A stretch of DNA of 64,000 bases from Loktanella sp. SALINAS62 (GCF_018263905.1 NZ_JAAFZU010000030.1:34580-98579); one strand, 5' to 3'. Numbered from the stretch's first letter, positions 1 to 8,595 are shown. Numbers and translations are program-made. The notes: a model not told the origin generated them from the letters alone.

Positions 1-94
1 CGCCCAGTGCCAACAGAACACCGTTGGTCAGTTGACCCTGTCGCACAGGCGTCAGTTCAGACCCCAAGCCGGTAATCAGATCATCCGTATTCAT
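1..94 (-). CDS. NrsF/DUF1109-family anti-sigma factor, N-terminal fragment
   Basis: Only the first 31 codons are in the window; the gene runs off the left edge. The start reads MNTDDLITGL followed by a PVR segment and the beginning of a hydrophobic stretch, the usual opening of DUF1109/NrsF membrane anti-sigma factors. Its ATG overlaps the TGA of the ECF sigma gene (ATGA), so the two are translationally coupled. Known for the family: a six-helix inner-membrane protein that holds its cognate ECF sigma factor inactive until metal or oxidative stress. The family call rests on a short fragment plus the very characteristic gene order. Confidence 0.75.
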   Translation of the reverse strand, partial: MNTDDLITGLGSELTPVRQGQLTNGVLLALG

Positions 95-681
95 TTTCTG
101 GCCTTCTTCTTGTTCTGGGTCTTGTTTTGGGTCGATTGTTGCCTGTCATGCGTCACCAGTGCGGTCAGCCGTCCCAGCGCACGATGCAACGCCACGCGGA
201 TGGCACCGGGGGTCATCCCCACTTGATCGCCAACCTCTTCGGCGGTTGACCCATGCAGCTTGATCTGGCGGACGATCGTGGCCGATGTGGTGTCCAGTTG
301 ATCCAGCAGGCGTTCCAGATCGCCCACGACGGTTGGATCATGCACTGTGTCGTCCGGGTATTCAGTTTCCGCACCATCAAAAGCCACCAGACGGCTGCGC
401 CCGGTCTTGCGCAGCGCATCGACGGTTTTGTACCGCGCAATCGCATAAACCCACGCCGTTGCCGGTTCCGTGTCGCGCCACGTGTGCCGTTTTTCATGGA
501 TGGCAATCAGGACGTTTTGCAAGATGTCTTCGCATTCGCTGTTCTGGCCGCCACTGCGCGCGACAATGACGCCACGCAGGACAGGCGCGATTTCTTTCAA
601 AAAGACGACATAGGCTTTGCGGTCGCCACCATTGGCTTTGCGCAGCAGCTCCGACCACCGGATGTCTTTTGTCGATCTCAT
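91..681 (-). CDS. ECF RNA polymerase sigma factor (SigF/NrsF type)
   Basis: A 196-residue ECF sigma factor. Region 2 carries the ECEDILQNVLIAIHEKR and WVYAIARYKTVDALRK segments that bind core polymerase and the -10 element; region 4 carries the helix-turn-helix AEEVGDQVGMTPGAIRVALHRAL. An upstream in-frame TTG at 690 is unlikely as start because it lies inside the gene's own -10 element; ATG at 681 fits and would leave almost no 5' leader. The next gene is the NrsF-type anti-sigma, overlapping by ATGA. A divergent bufferin operon carries the same promoter, so the sigma factor probably activates both itself and that operon. In Caulobacter the related SigF/NrsF pair controls DUF692 operons under metal/oxidative stress (family knowledge). 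Confidence 0.9.
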   Translation of the reverse strand: MRSTKDIRWSELLRKANGGDRKAYVVFLKEIAPVLRGVIVARSGGQNSECEDILQNVLIAIHEKRHTWRDTEPATAWVYAIARYKTVDALRKTGRSRLVAFDGAETEYPDDTVHDPTVVGDLERLLDQLDTTSATIVRQIKLHGSTAEEVGDQVGMTPGAIRVALHRALGRLTALVTHDRQQSTQNKTQNKKKARK

Positions 682-687
682 GTTGTC

Positions 688-717
688 CAATTCGCCACGC
701 CCACCGCTTTCGTTACA
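688..717 (-). promoter_or_regulatory. ECF-type autoregulatory promoter of the sigma/anti-sigma operon
   Basis: On the minus strand TGTAACG (717-711) and CGAATTG (694-688) are separated so that GTAAC and CGAA are exactly 17 bp apart. The same two boxes at the same spacing occur on the plus strand at 804-833 before the bufferin operon. The -10 box sits only 7 bp upstream of the chosen sigma ATG, implying a leaderless or nearly leaderless message. Confidence 0.75.
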
Positions 718-803
718 CCGCCCCCGAAAGAAAAATCATGCAAAGCGGACAGGGACGAAAACAAAATCAGTTTTATGTCAGGACTTCACGAAAACGCGAG
801 CCT

Positions 804-833
804 TGTAACGGAACCGCAGGCCACGGCGAATTG
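804..833 (+). promoter_or_regulatory. ECF-type promoter of the bufferin operon
   Basis: TGTAACG (804-810) and CGAATTG (827-833), with GTAAC and CGAA 17 bp apart, lie about 50 bp before the bufA1 ATG. Boxes and spacing are identical to the divergent sigma-gene promoter, and resemble the GTAAC/CGAA promoters reported for Caulobacter SigF targets. Confidence 0.75.
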
Positions 834-883
834 CCTAGCATCGGACGCCAACACGGTGCCGACTGCCAACAGGAGAATTTGAA

Positions 884-1177
884 ATGACAAGCAAGACAAC
901 CACCCTCGCCCTTGCCATCTTTGGCGCATGTGCCGCCGTGACCAGCGCCAGCGCGCAGGACATGGAAAAATGTTTCGGCGTGGCACTTGCAGGCGAAAAC
1001 GGGTGTGCCGCTGGCCCCGGCACGACCTGCGCCGGCACGTCGACCATCGATTATCAGGGCAACGCATGGTCGCTGGTCCCCGCAGGCACCTGTGAAGATA
1101 TGGCTGTTCCCGCCGCTGCTGACGGCACCGAGCGTATGGGTTCGCTGGAAGAGCTGGACCGCGACATCCCGGCCTGA
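884..1177 (+). CDS. bufA1: Bufferin precursor BufA1 (DUF2282), copper-binding modified peptide
   Basis: A 97-residue protein with a Sec signal peptide (about residues 1-24, ending ASA-Q) and four cysteines in the mature part (C30, C41, C49, C70) in the DUF2282 pattern EKC...GC...TCAG...GTCE. Family knowledge: bufferins are periplasmic RiPPs in which MNIO enzymes convert core cysteines to thiooxazole groups that chelate Cu. The start has an AGGAG box. First gene of an operon with bufB, bufC and a DoxX gene, behind an ECF promoter. The acidic C-terminal tail after C70 is unremarkable. Copper chelation here is inferred from family and from the copper genes nearby (copA/cueR at 13-16 kb). Confidence 0.88.
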   Translation: MTSKTTTLALAIFGACAAVTSASAQDMEKCFGVALAGENGCAAGPGTTCAGTSTIDYQGNAWSLVPAGTCEDMAVPAAADGTERMGSLEELDRDIPA

Positions 1178-1242
1178 TCCACGTCCGCACCGCGTGGCCC
1201 TGTCCGCGCGGTGCATCCCATACCGCAAAAAGGAGCCATCCC

Positions 1243-2088
1243 ATGACACAGCTTCCGGATACTGTCGGAATCGGTTTCAAGCGCAGTCATTACGATGCGT
1301 TGCGGACGACCCCGAACAGGTTGGGTTTTATCGAAGTTCATGCCGAAAATTACATGGGCGACGGCGGCCCGCCGCATGCCCAATTGGACGCATTGCGCCG
1401 TGACTATGCGCTATCGGTCCACGGTGTCGGCCTGTCCATTGGTGGCGCAGGCCCGCTTGATACCGACCATCTGGCCCGCCTGAAGCGTGTGTGTGACCGC
1501 TATGACCCCGAAAGCTTTTCCGAGCATCTGGCATGGTCCAGCCATAACGATGCGTTCCTGAACGATCTGTTGCCGTTACCCTATGACGATCAGACACTTG
1601 CGACGGTCTGCGACCATATCGACAGGTTACAGGACGTCATCGGTCGCCGGATGCTGCTGGAAAACCCGTCGACCTATGTGACATTCGAAAGCTCGACCCT
1701 TGCGGAAACCGATTTCCTGCACGCCATCGTGGGCCGGACCGGCTGCGGTCTGCTGCTGGACGTGAACAATGTCTTTGTCAGTTGCACCAATCACCGGGCC
1801 GATCCACGCGCCTATCTGGCAGACTTCCCACTCGCGGCGGTCGGTGAAATCCATCTGGGCGGTCACGATGCCGAAGATTTGCCATCCGGCCCGCTGCTGA
1901 TCGATTCCCATGGCGCTGCGGTGGCAGATCCTGTCTGGACGCTTTACGCCGAAACGGTCGCCATGACAGGCCCGCGCCCGACGTTGATCGAATGGGACAA
2001 TGATGTGCCGGACCTGCCCGTTCTGCTGGCAGAGGCTGACCGCGCCGCGACCATTCTGGACGGGGTGCGCCATGCCCGGGCATCTTGA
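1243..2088 (+). CDS. bufB: MNIO-family (DUF692) bufferin maturase BufB
   Basis: A 281-residue TIM-barrel enzyme of the multinuclear non-heme iron oxidase (DUF692) family. Conserved metal-site segments are visible: EVHAENYM (31-38), [11 protein letters not shown] (about 58-68, His60), SEHLAW (93-98), LLENPSTYV (Glu140), [11 protein letters not shown] (Asp173) and EIHLGGH (His204/His208), then LIDSHG and EWDND. Acts in the cytosol on the BufA1 precursor, oxidising cysteines with iron and O2. GGAG box 7 bases upstream of the ATG. The 3' end overlaps bufC by 17 bp. Confidence 0.92.
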   Translation: MTQLPDTVGIGFKRSHYDALRTTPNRLGFIEVHAENYMGDGGPPHAQLDALRRDYALSVHGVGLSIGGAGPLDTDHLARLKRVCDRYDPESFSEHLAWSSHNDAFLNDLLPLPYDDQTLATVCDHIDRLQDVIGRRMLLENPSTYVTFESSTLAETDFLHAIVGRTGCGLLLDVNNVFVSCTNHRADPRAYLADFPLAAVGEIHLGGHDAEDLPSGPLLIDSHGAAVADPVWTLYAETVAMTGPRPTLIEWDNDVPDLPVLLAEADRAATILDGVRHARAS

Positions 2089-2812
2089 AACACAGACCGC
2101 TTTCCGTGCGGCACTCAATAGCCGGGATTTGCCACCCGGCATCACCGCAGTCGGTGATCTGGACCGCCGGTTTTCCGTTTATCGCAACACGGTTGCGCAT
2201 ACTTTGTCAGACGCATTGGCCCAGCGGTTTCCGGCCGTTCAGCGCATCGTGGGCAAGGCATTTTTTCGCCAGACCGCGCGGATCTTCGTGGCGGACAACC
2301 CACCGCGTTCGCCGGTTTTGCAAGATTACGGCACAGAATTTCCGGCGTTTCTGGCAGATTTCCCGCCTGCCGCATCGCTGCCCTATCTGGCGGATGTCGC
2401 CTTGATCGAAATGGCTCGCGGTCAGGCATATCACGCCGCCGATGCCGAGCCGCTTTCCCCGGCCGCGGTCATGTCCCGCATCGGTGCCGCGCCCGACACG
2501 GCGCAAGTGACGCTCCATCCGTCGGTGCGGATGGTCAGTTCACCACATGCGGCTGTGTCGATCTGGCGGATGAACCAACCGGGTGCCGCGGCGACACCGC
2601 CACCACCGGGTCCGGAAACCGCACTGATCTTTCGGCGAGACGATGCATCCGTCGTCCTGCCCATCCCGCCGGATATCGCGCGCACCGTCACGCAGATGCA
2701 ATCCGGCACGCCGCTGGGTGCCCTTGGTCATGTTGCTGATGCCGACACTGTCGGAACCGCGTTTTCAACGCTTTTGCAAAACCGGCTGATCGTCGGCCTT
2801 TGCCACATCTAG
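2072..2812 (+). CDS. bufC: BufC (DUF2063), partner protein of the MNIO maturase
   Basis: A 246-residue protein with the DUF2063 N-terminal domain (segments [45 protein letters not shown]). The start chosen is the ATG at 2072 (MPGHLETQ), 17 bp inside the end of bufB, rather than an in-frame ATG 72 bp earlier that would lie deep in bufB; the overlap suggests translational coupling. Family knowledge: BufC-type proteins supply the precursor-recognition function and form a complex with BufB. No catalytic residues are evident and none are expected. Confidence 0.87.
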   Translation: MPGHLETQTAFRAALNSRDLPPGITAVGDLDRRFSVYRNTVAHTLSDALAQRFPAVQRIVGKAFFRQTARIFVADNPPRSPVLQDYGTEFPAFLADFPPAASLPYLADVALIEMARGQAYHAADAEPLSPAAVMSRIGAAPDTAQVTLHPSVRMVSSPHAAVSIWRMNQPGAAATPPPPGPETALIFRRDDASVVLPIPPDIARTVTQMQSGTPLGALGHVADADTVGTAFSTLLQNRLIVGLCHI

Positions 2813-2825
2813 GAAAGAGAACCCC

Positions 2826-3302
2826 ATGTCACAGACCATCGCCCATTCCCGTGCCGATTCACGCCTTGCCGGGTTGCGCCGCATGGTCCGTATGGTGAAC
2901 GACATGTTCGGACGCCTGCCTTGGGCTGTGCCTGCCCTGATGGCGCGACTGATCCCGGCATGGGTCTTTTGGGCGTCCGCCCGCACAAAGGTTGACGGGT
3001 TCGCCATCGCGGACAGCACGTGGTGGCTGTTTGAAAATGAATACGCACTGCCGATCATTCCCGCCGCCGCTGCCGCCGTTCTGGCCACAGTGGCAGAGCA
3101 TGTCTTTGCCGTTACGCTGGCACTTGGGTTTTTTACACGCCTGCCAGCGGCAGCTTTGTTGGGCATGACAATCGTCATTCAGGTGTTCGTCTACCCAACC
3201 GCATGGGTGACGCATGGGCTGTGGGCGGCCTGTTTTCTTGTGATCGTCGCGCGTGGACCCGGATGGCTTTCGCTGGATCGCCTGCTGCGGCTGGATCGCT
3301 GA
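2826..3302 (+). CDS. DoxX-family membrane protein of the bufferin operon
   Basis: A 158-residue inner-membrane protein with about four transmembrane helices ([56 protein letters not shown]) and the DoxX RLIPA...F start. Lies 13 bp after bufC with an AGGAAAGAG box, so it is the fourth gene of the operon. DoxX genes commonly accompany DUF692/DUF2063 cassettes; their exact role (possibly handling electrons or redox equivalents for maturation) is not established. Confidence 0.85.
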   Translation: MSQTIAHSRADSRLAGLRRMVRMVNDMFGRLPWAVPALMARLIPAWVFWASARTKVDGFAIADSTWWLFENEYALPIIPAAAAAVLATVAEHVFAVTLALGFFTRLPAAALLGMTIVIQVFVYPTAWVTHGLWAACFLVIVARGPGWLSLDRLLRLDR

Positions 3303-3329
3303 CAAACCTGTCACGGGATGCGACCTGCG

Positions 3330-3366
3330 GTCACGGTGGCCGCCCGTTATTGCAGGCCGCGGTGAC
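3330..3366 (+). terminator. Imperfect stem-loop after the bufferin operon (possible weak terminator)
   Basis: Arms 3330-3341 and 3355-3366 pair at 10 of 12 positions (GTCACGGTGGCC against GGCCGCGGTGAC) around a 13-nt loop. No T-run follows, so it may only stabilise the 3' end of the operon message. Confidence 0.3.
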
Positions 3367-3419
3367 TGGCCAATATGCGTCATATCCCCGCCAGCAGTGG
3401 AATAATCGGTGCCGAGGAC

Positions 3420-3445
3420 GGAACCCGCATTTTTCAGGGCGCGTT
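3420..3445 (+). promoter_or_regulatory. EcfG-type (general stress) promoter of the exoD-like gene
   Basis: GGAAC (3420-3424), 17 bp, CGTT (3442-3445), matching the alphaproteobacterial EcfG consensus GGAAC-N16/17-CGTT. Transcription would begin near 3452, just ahead of the ATG at 3469; this rules out the earlier in-frame ATG at 3409. The same motif at the same spacing occurs at 4156 and 53669. Confidence 0.6.
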
Positions 3446-3468
3446 TGTCGCCATTGAAAGGTGTTGTG

Positions 3469-4068
3469 ATGAAAAAAGAAAACGGCGCACTGACGGACGT
3501 CATCGACGAGCTGAAAAAGGCGTCGCAAGGCGCGGATCATGTCCAGGTCGGGCACCTGATCGACGCGCTGGATTATCGCGGCTACGGTCCGGCATTGGCA
3601 GCCCTGCCGTTGATGGAACTGACGCCCATCGGGGGCATTCCCGGTTTTCCAACACTGCTGGCGCTGACGCTTGCCATTTTGGTGATCCGGCTTTTGCTGG
3701 GGTATGAACATTTCTGGGCGCCAGACTGGCTGCGGCGACGCACGCTTGATTCCGGCAGGGTCATAAAGTCCGTTGAATGGCTAAAACCGATCTCGCAGCG
3801 GATCGATGCAAAGCTGCACAAACGCTTTTCAGTCTTCGCGGGCGCGGCTGGCCGCCGGGCGGCCTGCTTCGTGATCTTGGGGCTTCTTCTGACCGTGCCA
3901 CCGCTTGAGGTCGTGCCGTTTGCGACATCTGGCCCGATGATCGTGATCGCCACCTTCGGTCTTGGACTGCTTTATTGCGACGGCTTGCTGATGTTGCTGG
4001 GCTTTATCGGTGCGGGCGTCGCACTTGCCGGTGGTATGTGGGGTTTGCTTGCGTCAGGTGGATCATAA
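3469..4068 (+). CDS. ExoD-family membrane protein (exopolysaccharide synthesis, ExoD)
   Basis: A 199-residue protein of the ExoD family: N-terminal amphipathic segment (LTDVIDELKKAS), the typical GHLIDALDYRGYGPALAALPLMELTPIGGIPG motif region, then hydrophobic helices (LLALTLAILVIRLLL; FVILGLLLTVPPLEVVPF; MIVIATFGLGLLYCDGLLMLLG). The ATG at 3469 has a GAAAGG box and sits just downstream of an EcfG-type promoter. ExoD in Sinorhizobium is needed for exopolysaccharide production and alkali tolerance; biochemical role unknown. Not obviously part of the bufferin operon, given its own promoter. Confidence 0.85.
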   Translation: MKKENGALTDVIDELKKASQGADHVQVGHLIDALDYRGYGPALAALPLMELTPIGGIPGFPTLLALTLAILVIRLLLGYEHFWAPDWLRRRTLDSGRVIKSVEWLKPISQRIDAKLHKRFSVFAGAAGRRAACFVILGLLLTVPPLEVVPFATSGPMIVIATFGLGLLYCDGLLMLLGFIGAGVALAGGMWGLLASGGS

Positions 4069-4155
4069 CATCCATGGCGCTGCCTGCTTGCGAATACCAA
4101 TGGCGGAGTCGGTTTCCAATTACTTTAAACTGACGCAAGAATACAAAAACTCGCT

Positions 4156-4181
4156 GGAACAAATATTGAATCAGTCCCGTT
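4156..4181 (+). promoter_or_regulatory. EcfG-type promoter of the PRC-barrel gene
   Basis: GGAAC (4156-4160), 17 bp, CGTT (4178-4181), with the gene's ATG at 4214. Same consensus and spacing as the sites at 3420 and 53669. Confidence 0.6.
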
Positions 4182-4213
4182 TCTTTTCCAACCGAAGCAA
4201 CAGGAGAAACAAC

Positions 4214-4696
4214 ATGACACGACTGACAACTTCAACGCTCGCCCTCGCACTTGCTGCCAGTTCTGCAGGGATCGCACATGCCGAAACGCACATGATGTCG
4301 GAACCCGGCACATATAGCGGTGTCGTCGACAACGAATTGAGCAATCAGTTCATCCGCGCCGAAAGCATCATTGGCGCAGATATCCATACACAGTATATGG
4401 AATACGACGAAACCGCCTGGGCCGAAACCAGCTATTACAATGAAATAGATTCCGATTGGGAAGAAATTGGCGAAGTGTCCGATATCGTCATTTCCCGCGA
4501 CGGCCAGATTGTCGGCGTCATTGCCGAAGTCGGCGGCTGGCTTGATATCGGTGATGCTGACGTCGTGATCGACATCGCTGATTTGAAAACGGTTGGTGGC
4601 ACCGTCGACAACAACTTTGGCGACCTGTCTTTCGTCACACCACTGTCGGAAGAACAGCTTGAATCCCGTCAAGAAGTCGACAGCGGCTGGTGGTAA
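4214..4696 (+). CDS. Exported PRC-barrel domain protein
   Basis: A 160-residue protein with a Sec signal peptide (about residues 1-23, ending AHA-E) and a PRC-barrel-like domain: AESIIGADI, then after an acidic stretch EEIGEVSDIVISRDGQIVGV, VGGWLDIGDADVVID and a C-terminal SEEQLES helix. Very acidic. The ATG at 4214 has an AGGAG box; an upstream in-frame ATG at 4010 overlaps exoD and lies upstream of the promoter. Such periplasmic PRC proteins are frequent general-stress-regulon members in alphaproteobacteria, consistent with the EcfG-type promoter. Molecular function unknown. Confidence 0.82.
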   Translation: MTRLTTSTLALALAASSAGIAHAETHMMSEPGTYSGVVDNELSNQFIRAESIIGADIHTQYMEYDETAWAETSYYNEIDSDWEEIGEVSDIVISRDGQIVGVIAEVGGWLDIGDADVVIDIADLKTVGGTVDNNFGDLSFVTPLSEEQLESRQEVDSGWW

Positions 4697-4705
4697 ACCC
4701 GGCAC

Positions 4706-4735
4706 ACGGCGGCCTGCGCTTGCGCAGGCCGCCGT
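4706..4735. terminator. Bidirectional intrinsic terminator between PRC gene and cydB
   Basis: A perfect 14-bp stem (4706-4719 with 4722-4735, ACGGCGGCCTGCGC and its complement) sits 9 bp after the PRC stop and 19 bp after the convergent cydB stop. On the plus strand TTTC follows. It probably ends both transcripts. Confidence 0.75.
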
Positions 4736-4754
4736 TTCAGCAGCGTCGCTGGCA

Positions 4755-5771
4755 TCAATCGTAACGCAGTTCCGTCGCCTTACCGCGAAAAATGTAATAC
4801 GACAGGACTGTATAACCAAGGATCGCAGGCAGCACGAACAGCGTGCCGACAAGGATGATCAACAGGCTTTCCGGTGCGGATGCGGCTTCGTAGATCGTGA
4901 TCTGTTCGGGCACGACATAGGGGTAGAACGAATAGGCCATACCCCCAAAGGCCAGCACGAAAAGGGCTGTCGCGGACACGAACGGCGACCAGGCCCAGCG
5001 GTCGTTTTCACGTGGCAGACGCCGTAATTTCCACCACAGAAAACCGATCAATGTCGCTGACAGCACGGGAAATGGCAGCAGATACAACATCTGCGGCATG
5101 CCGAACCACTTGTCGAAAATCCGTGCACTGACAAACGGTGTTGCAAGCGAAATTGCACCGATCCCCATGATCAGGCCCCAGATACCGCCTTTTGCCCACC
5201 GGATCGCATGGGATTGCAATGCGCCATCGGTCTTCAGTATCAGCCACGTCGCCCCGATAAAGCTGTAGCCAACGGTCAGAAACACGGCCGTCAGCATGGC
5301 AAACGCCACATTGGACCGCGTCCATTCCAATCCCATGACATACATGCCCAGCATAAACCCCTGCGACAGGGCCGCCAACAGCGACCCGGCAAAGAATGAC
5401 GCGTTCCACATGTTCTTTTGGCGCGGCGGCGCCTTGGCCCGCAATTCGAACGACACACCCCGCAGGATCAGACCGATCAGCATAAAAAACACCGGCAGAT
5501 ACAGGGATGTCAGAATGAGCCCATGTGCGGGCGGAAAGGCCACCAAAAGTATCCCGATCGCCAGCACGAGCCATGTTTCGTTTGCATCCCAGAACGGCCC
5601 GATCGAGGCGACCAGCATGTCTTTTTCACGGGCATCGGCCAGCGGCATCAGCAGACCGACGCCCAGATCGAAACCGTCCAGCACGACATAAATCAGGATC
5701 GACAGGCCCATCAGCGCCGCGAATGTCCACGGCAGCCAGACGGCAGGGTCCGAAAAAAGCGACATGGTCAT
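4755..5771 (-). CDS. cydB: Cytochrome bd-type ubiquinol oxidase subunit II
   Basis: A 338-residue inner-membrane subunit with about eight to nine helices. It has the CydB N-terminus (PWTFAALMGLSILIYVVLDGFDLGVGLLMP), the ANETWLVLAIGILLVAFP segment and the SFYPYVVPEQITIYEAA region. Together with CydA it oxidises quinol and reduces O2 to water. The ATG overlaps the TGA of cydA (ATGA). 338 residues is the normal length. No cydX-like small ORF is evident downstream, where a terminator lies. Confidence 0.95.
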   Translation of the reverse strand: MTMSLFSDPAVWLPWTFAALMGLSILIYVVLDGFDLGVGLLMPLADAREKDMLVASIGPFWDANETWLVLAIGILLVAFPPAHGLILTSLYLPVFFMLIGLILRGVSFELRAKAPPRQKNMWNASFFAGSLLAALSQGFMLGMYVMGLEWTRSNVAFAMLTAVFLTVGYSFIGATWLILKTDGALQSHAIRWAKGGIWGLIMGIGAISLATPFVSARIFDKWFGMPQMLYLLPFPVLSATLIGFLWWKLRRLPRENDRWAWSPFVSATALFVLAFGGMAYSFYPYVVPEQITIYEAASAPESLLIILVGTLFVLPAILGYTVLSYYIFRGKATELRYD

Positions 5772-7156
5772 TCTCCCGGCTGCAACATGGCAGGTGCGGC
5801 GGCGCCGGCTGTCGGGTAATCGCGCGTTGGCAGCCGATCACCATGCGTCGCCTTGCGTGCAAGATAGGTGATGACCCCGATATAGGCGATGATCAGTGCG
5901 GCATAGATCACGAGGTAGCCCACCAGCGTCGTCCAGACCATGCCAGAGGACACGTCGCTGACGGCGTCTTTTGTCGCCAGCACGCCCTGCACCAGCCACG
6001 GCTGGCGACCGATTTCGGTCGTGTACCACCCGGCGAGTGTTGCGATCCAACCGCTGAAACTCATCCCGGCAAAGACGTACAATGCCAGTTTCGGCATGTT
6101 GCCCGCCCCATAGCGCCGCAGCAGAACAAGCCCGCCCCAAGACAGCGCCAGCATGGCCATGCCGGTGCCCACCATCACGCGAAATCCATAAAAGACGGGT
6201 GCGACACGCGGATGCATGATCTCTCCGTCTTCGCTGACGAAATCGTTCAGGCCGGGCACGACGCCGTCCGCCGAATGTTTCAGGATCAACGACGCACCGT
6301 TGGGGATCGCGACCTCGAAATCATTGCTGCGCGTTTGCTGGTTCGGGACGGCAAACAGCACCAGCGGGACGTTCGGTCCGGTTTCCCAGTTGCCTTCCAT
6401 CGCGGCGACCTTGGCGGGTTGGTATTCCAGCGTATTCAGACCGTGCATGTCACCGGCAAGGATTTGCAGCGGGATCAGGCCAGCGCCGGCAATGATACCG
6501 ACCCGCAGCGTTGATTTCACCGCCTCACTGCGGTCTCCCCACAGCAGACGCAAGGCCGAGACACCTGCGATCAGAAAAGCCACGGTCAGGCCAGATGCCA
6601 GCATCATGTGGACAAAGCGGTAGGGCATCGACGGGTTAAAGATGATCTGCAACCAATCGGTCGCATGCACCACACCGTCGCGCAATTCAAAGCCCTGCGG
6701 CGTGTGCATCCATGAATTGAGCACGATAATCCAGAACGTCGACATGGTCGTGCCAAAGGCCACCAGAAACGTCGCCATCGTATGCACCCAGGGTTTCACC
6801 CGCGATGCACCGAACAGCATGATCCCCAGAAACACCGCTTCAAGAAAAAAGGCGGTCATGATCTCATACGCCAAAAGCGGCCCTGCGACGTTTCCGACCG
6901 TTTCCATGAACCCCGGCCAGTTGGTGCCGAACTGAAACGACATCGTGATCCCCGACACGACACCCATGGCAAAGCTCAGGGCAAATATCTTTACCCAGAA
7001 CATATAGGCGTCCATCCATTTTCGGTCCCCGGTCGCGTTGAACCGCAGCTTGAAAAACAGCAGCATCCAGCCCAGCGCAATCGTCATTGTGGGGAAAAGG
7101 ATATGGAACGAAATGTTCGCGCCAAACTGAATACGGGAGAGAAGAAGGGTGTCCAC
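5768..7156 (-). CDS. cydA: Cytochrome bd-type oxidase subunit I (short Q-loop, CIO-like)
   Basis: A 462-residue haem-binding subunit: LLSRIQFGANISFHILFP near the N-terminus (haem b595 ligand His), SGITMSFQFGTNWPGFM, the quinol-site segment EYQPAKVAAMEGNW and the hallmark GRQPW near residue 370. The short Q-loop and length resemble the cyanide-insensitive CioA branch. The start is taken as GTG at 7156 (VDTLLLSRIQF) with CGGAG 8 bases upstream; the frame stays open to 7312 but the extra 52 residues look unlike any CydA. First gene of cydAB; 221 bp separate it from the divergent photolyase-like gene. I saw no convincing FNR box there. Confidence 0.93.
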   Translation of the reverse strand: MDTLLLSRIQFGANISFHILFPTMTIALGWMLLFFKLRFNATGDRKWMDAYMFWVKIFALSFAMGVVSGITMSFQFGTNWPGFMETVGNVAGPLLAYEIMTAFFLEAVFLGIMLFGASRVKPWVHTMATFLVAFGTTMSTFWIIVLNSWMHTPQGFELRDGVVHATDWLQIIFNPSMPYRFVHMMLASGLTVAFLIAGVSALRLLWGDRSEAVKSTLRVGIIAGAGLIPLQILAGDMHGLNTLEYQPAKVAAMEGNWETGPNVPLVLFAVPNQQTRSNDFEVAIPNGASLILKHSADGVVPGLNDFVSEDGEIMHPRVAPVFYGFRVMVGTGMAMLALSWGGLVLLRRYGAGNMPKLALYVFAGMSFSGWIATLAGWYTTEIGRQPWLVQGVLATKDAVSDVSSGMVWTTLVGYLVIYAALIIAYIGVITYLARKATHGDRLPTRDYPTAGAAAPAMLQPGE

Positions 7157-7377
7157 CGAAGGCTCCGAAATTAAACCAGTATATGAAGTCTGTGCACCGG
7201 ATATATGACTGGCACCAGATAACTGCATCGTGATGCGACAATTCGCGCTGGACCCTGATGCACAGGGTGGAACTGGACCTGCGTGGCGTTGCACCCAAGG
7301 GGCGCATGTCATCGTGCCACATTGAAAAACCTGATTTTTCCATCAATTTCGCACCACATCAAACCAAGGCGGAATAG

Positions 7378-8595
7378 ATGACAGACTGGACCCCGACCCG
7401 CGCCGAGGGCGAAAAACGTCTTGCAGCCTTTACCCCCCGCATGGGGCGACGCTATGCCAATGGGCGCAACACAGATCACGGATCCGGTGCCCACAAGGCG
7501 GTGTCGGTGCTGTCACCGTATATCCGGCGCAGGCTGGTGTTGGAATCCGATGTGGTGGCCGCCGCATTGGCCGCACACGGACCAGAGGCGGCCGAAAAGT
7601 TCGTGCAGGAAGTCATCTGGCGCGGCTATTTCAAGGGTTGGCTGGAACGCCGCCCGCACGTCTGGGACAGCTATGTCACCGGGCTGGACGCCGATCTGGC
7701 CACCCTTGACCGCGACCGTCGCCTGCGCCGCGACGTCGTCCGCGCCATGGCGGGCCAAACGGGTCTGGCGTGCTTCGATGCCTGGGCCAGTGAGCTTGTG
7801 GACACCGGATATTTACACAACCACGCACGGATGTGGTTCGCGTCGATCTGGATTTTCACGCTGCAACTGCCGTGGCGGTTGGGGGCCGATTTCTTTTACC
7901 GTCATCTGCTCGATGGCGATGCGGCGTCGAACACGCTGGGCTGGCGCTGGGTTGCGGGGCTACACACGCGCGGCAAACCCTATCCAGCCGACGCGCTAAA
8001 CATCACCACTTTTACGGCCGGTCGGTTCACCCCGCGCCGCAGCGATCTGGCAGAGGTGACCGAAGGGCTGGAGGCATCAGAGCCTGACGGCCTGCCGTCT
8101 GTTCTGCCGCTTCGGGTGTTCACGCCACCGCAACCCGGCAGGCCAACCGCCTTGCTGATCACGGATGAGGACTGCCGGGTCGAGGATTTCAACCTCCAGA
8201 CGCTGGATATCCGCACCGCGGCGACGCTGGCCACCAGCCACCTGCGATCCCCCCTTCCTGTTTCCGATCTGGTTTCAGGGTTCGAGGCTGGCGCGCTTGC
8301 CGATACCGCCATGCGGTCGGGTGTTGCATCCGTGGCGTTGCGCGCGGACGACCCGGACAGCCTTGCCGCATGGGCCGCAGACGCGGGTGCCACCCAGATC
8401 GTGACGCCATATGTCACACGCGGCCCGTTGTACGATTGGCTGGGTCAGGCTGCACCATCCCTCGCCAAGCACGGGATGACATTGTGCGAATGGCGGCGCG
8501 ATTGGGACGCTGCGATCTGGCCGCACAGCACGGCCGGGTTTTTCAAGGTTAAAAAGAACATTCCCCATATCCTTGATCAGGTCGTGCCCGGATGA
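7378..8595 (+). CDS. Photolyase/cryptochrome-like FAD-binding domain protein with reversed domain order
   Basis: A 405-residue protein. Residues about 40-235 match the photolyase FAD-binding helical domain: VSVLSPYIRRRL, FVQEVIWRGYFKGWL, VDTGYLHNHARMWFAS, the aromatic/asparagine segment NTLGWRWVAGL and an NITTFT loop. In photolyases this domain is C-terminal, after a Rossmann-like antenna domain; here it comes first and an alpha/beta domain (about 255-395, TALLITDEDC to ITPY...LYDWLG, ending GFFKVKKNIP) follows. Repair or light-sensing activity is inferred only. The gene overlaps the following methyltransferase gene by ATGA and starts a three-gene operon. RBS GGCGGAA. Confidence 0.8.
   Translation: MTDWTPTRAEGEKRLAAFTPRMGRRYANGRNTDHGSGAHKAVSVLSPYIRRRLVLESDVVAAALAAHGPEAAEKFVQEVIWRGYFKGWLERRPHVWDSYVTGLDADLATLDRDRRLRRDVVRAMAGQTGLACFDAWASELVDTGYLHNHARMWFASIWIFTLQLPWRLGADFFYRHLLDGDAASNTLGWRWVAGLHTRGKPYPADALNITTFTAGRFTPRRSDLAEVTEGLEASEPDGLPSVLPLRVFTPPQPGRPTALLITDEDCRVEDFNLQTLDIRTAATLATSHLRSPLPVSDLVSGFEAGALADTAMRSGVASVALRADDPDSLAAWAADAGATQIVTPYVTRGPLYDWLGQAAPSLAKHGMTLCEWRRDWDAAIWPHSTAGFFKVKKNIPHILDQVVPG

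Noticed and set aside
3409..3468. Earlier in-frame ATG of the ExoD-like gene
   Set aside because: It lies upstream of the GGAAC-N17-CGTT promoter and has no ribosome-binding site; the ATG at 3469 has both a fitting promoter and GAAAGG.
7157..7377. Possible FNR-type box (TGAT...ATCA near 7332) between cydA and the photolyase-like gene
   Set aside because: The half-sites are 6 bp apart rather than the required 4, so the match is not convincing.
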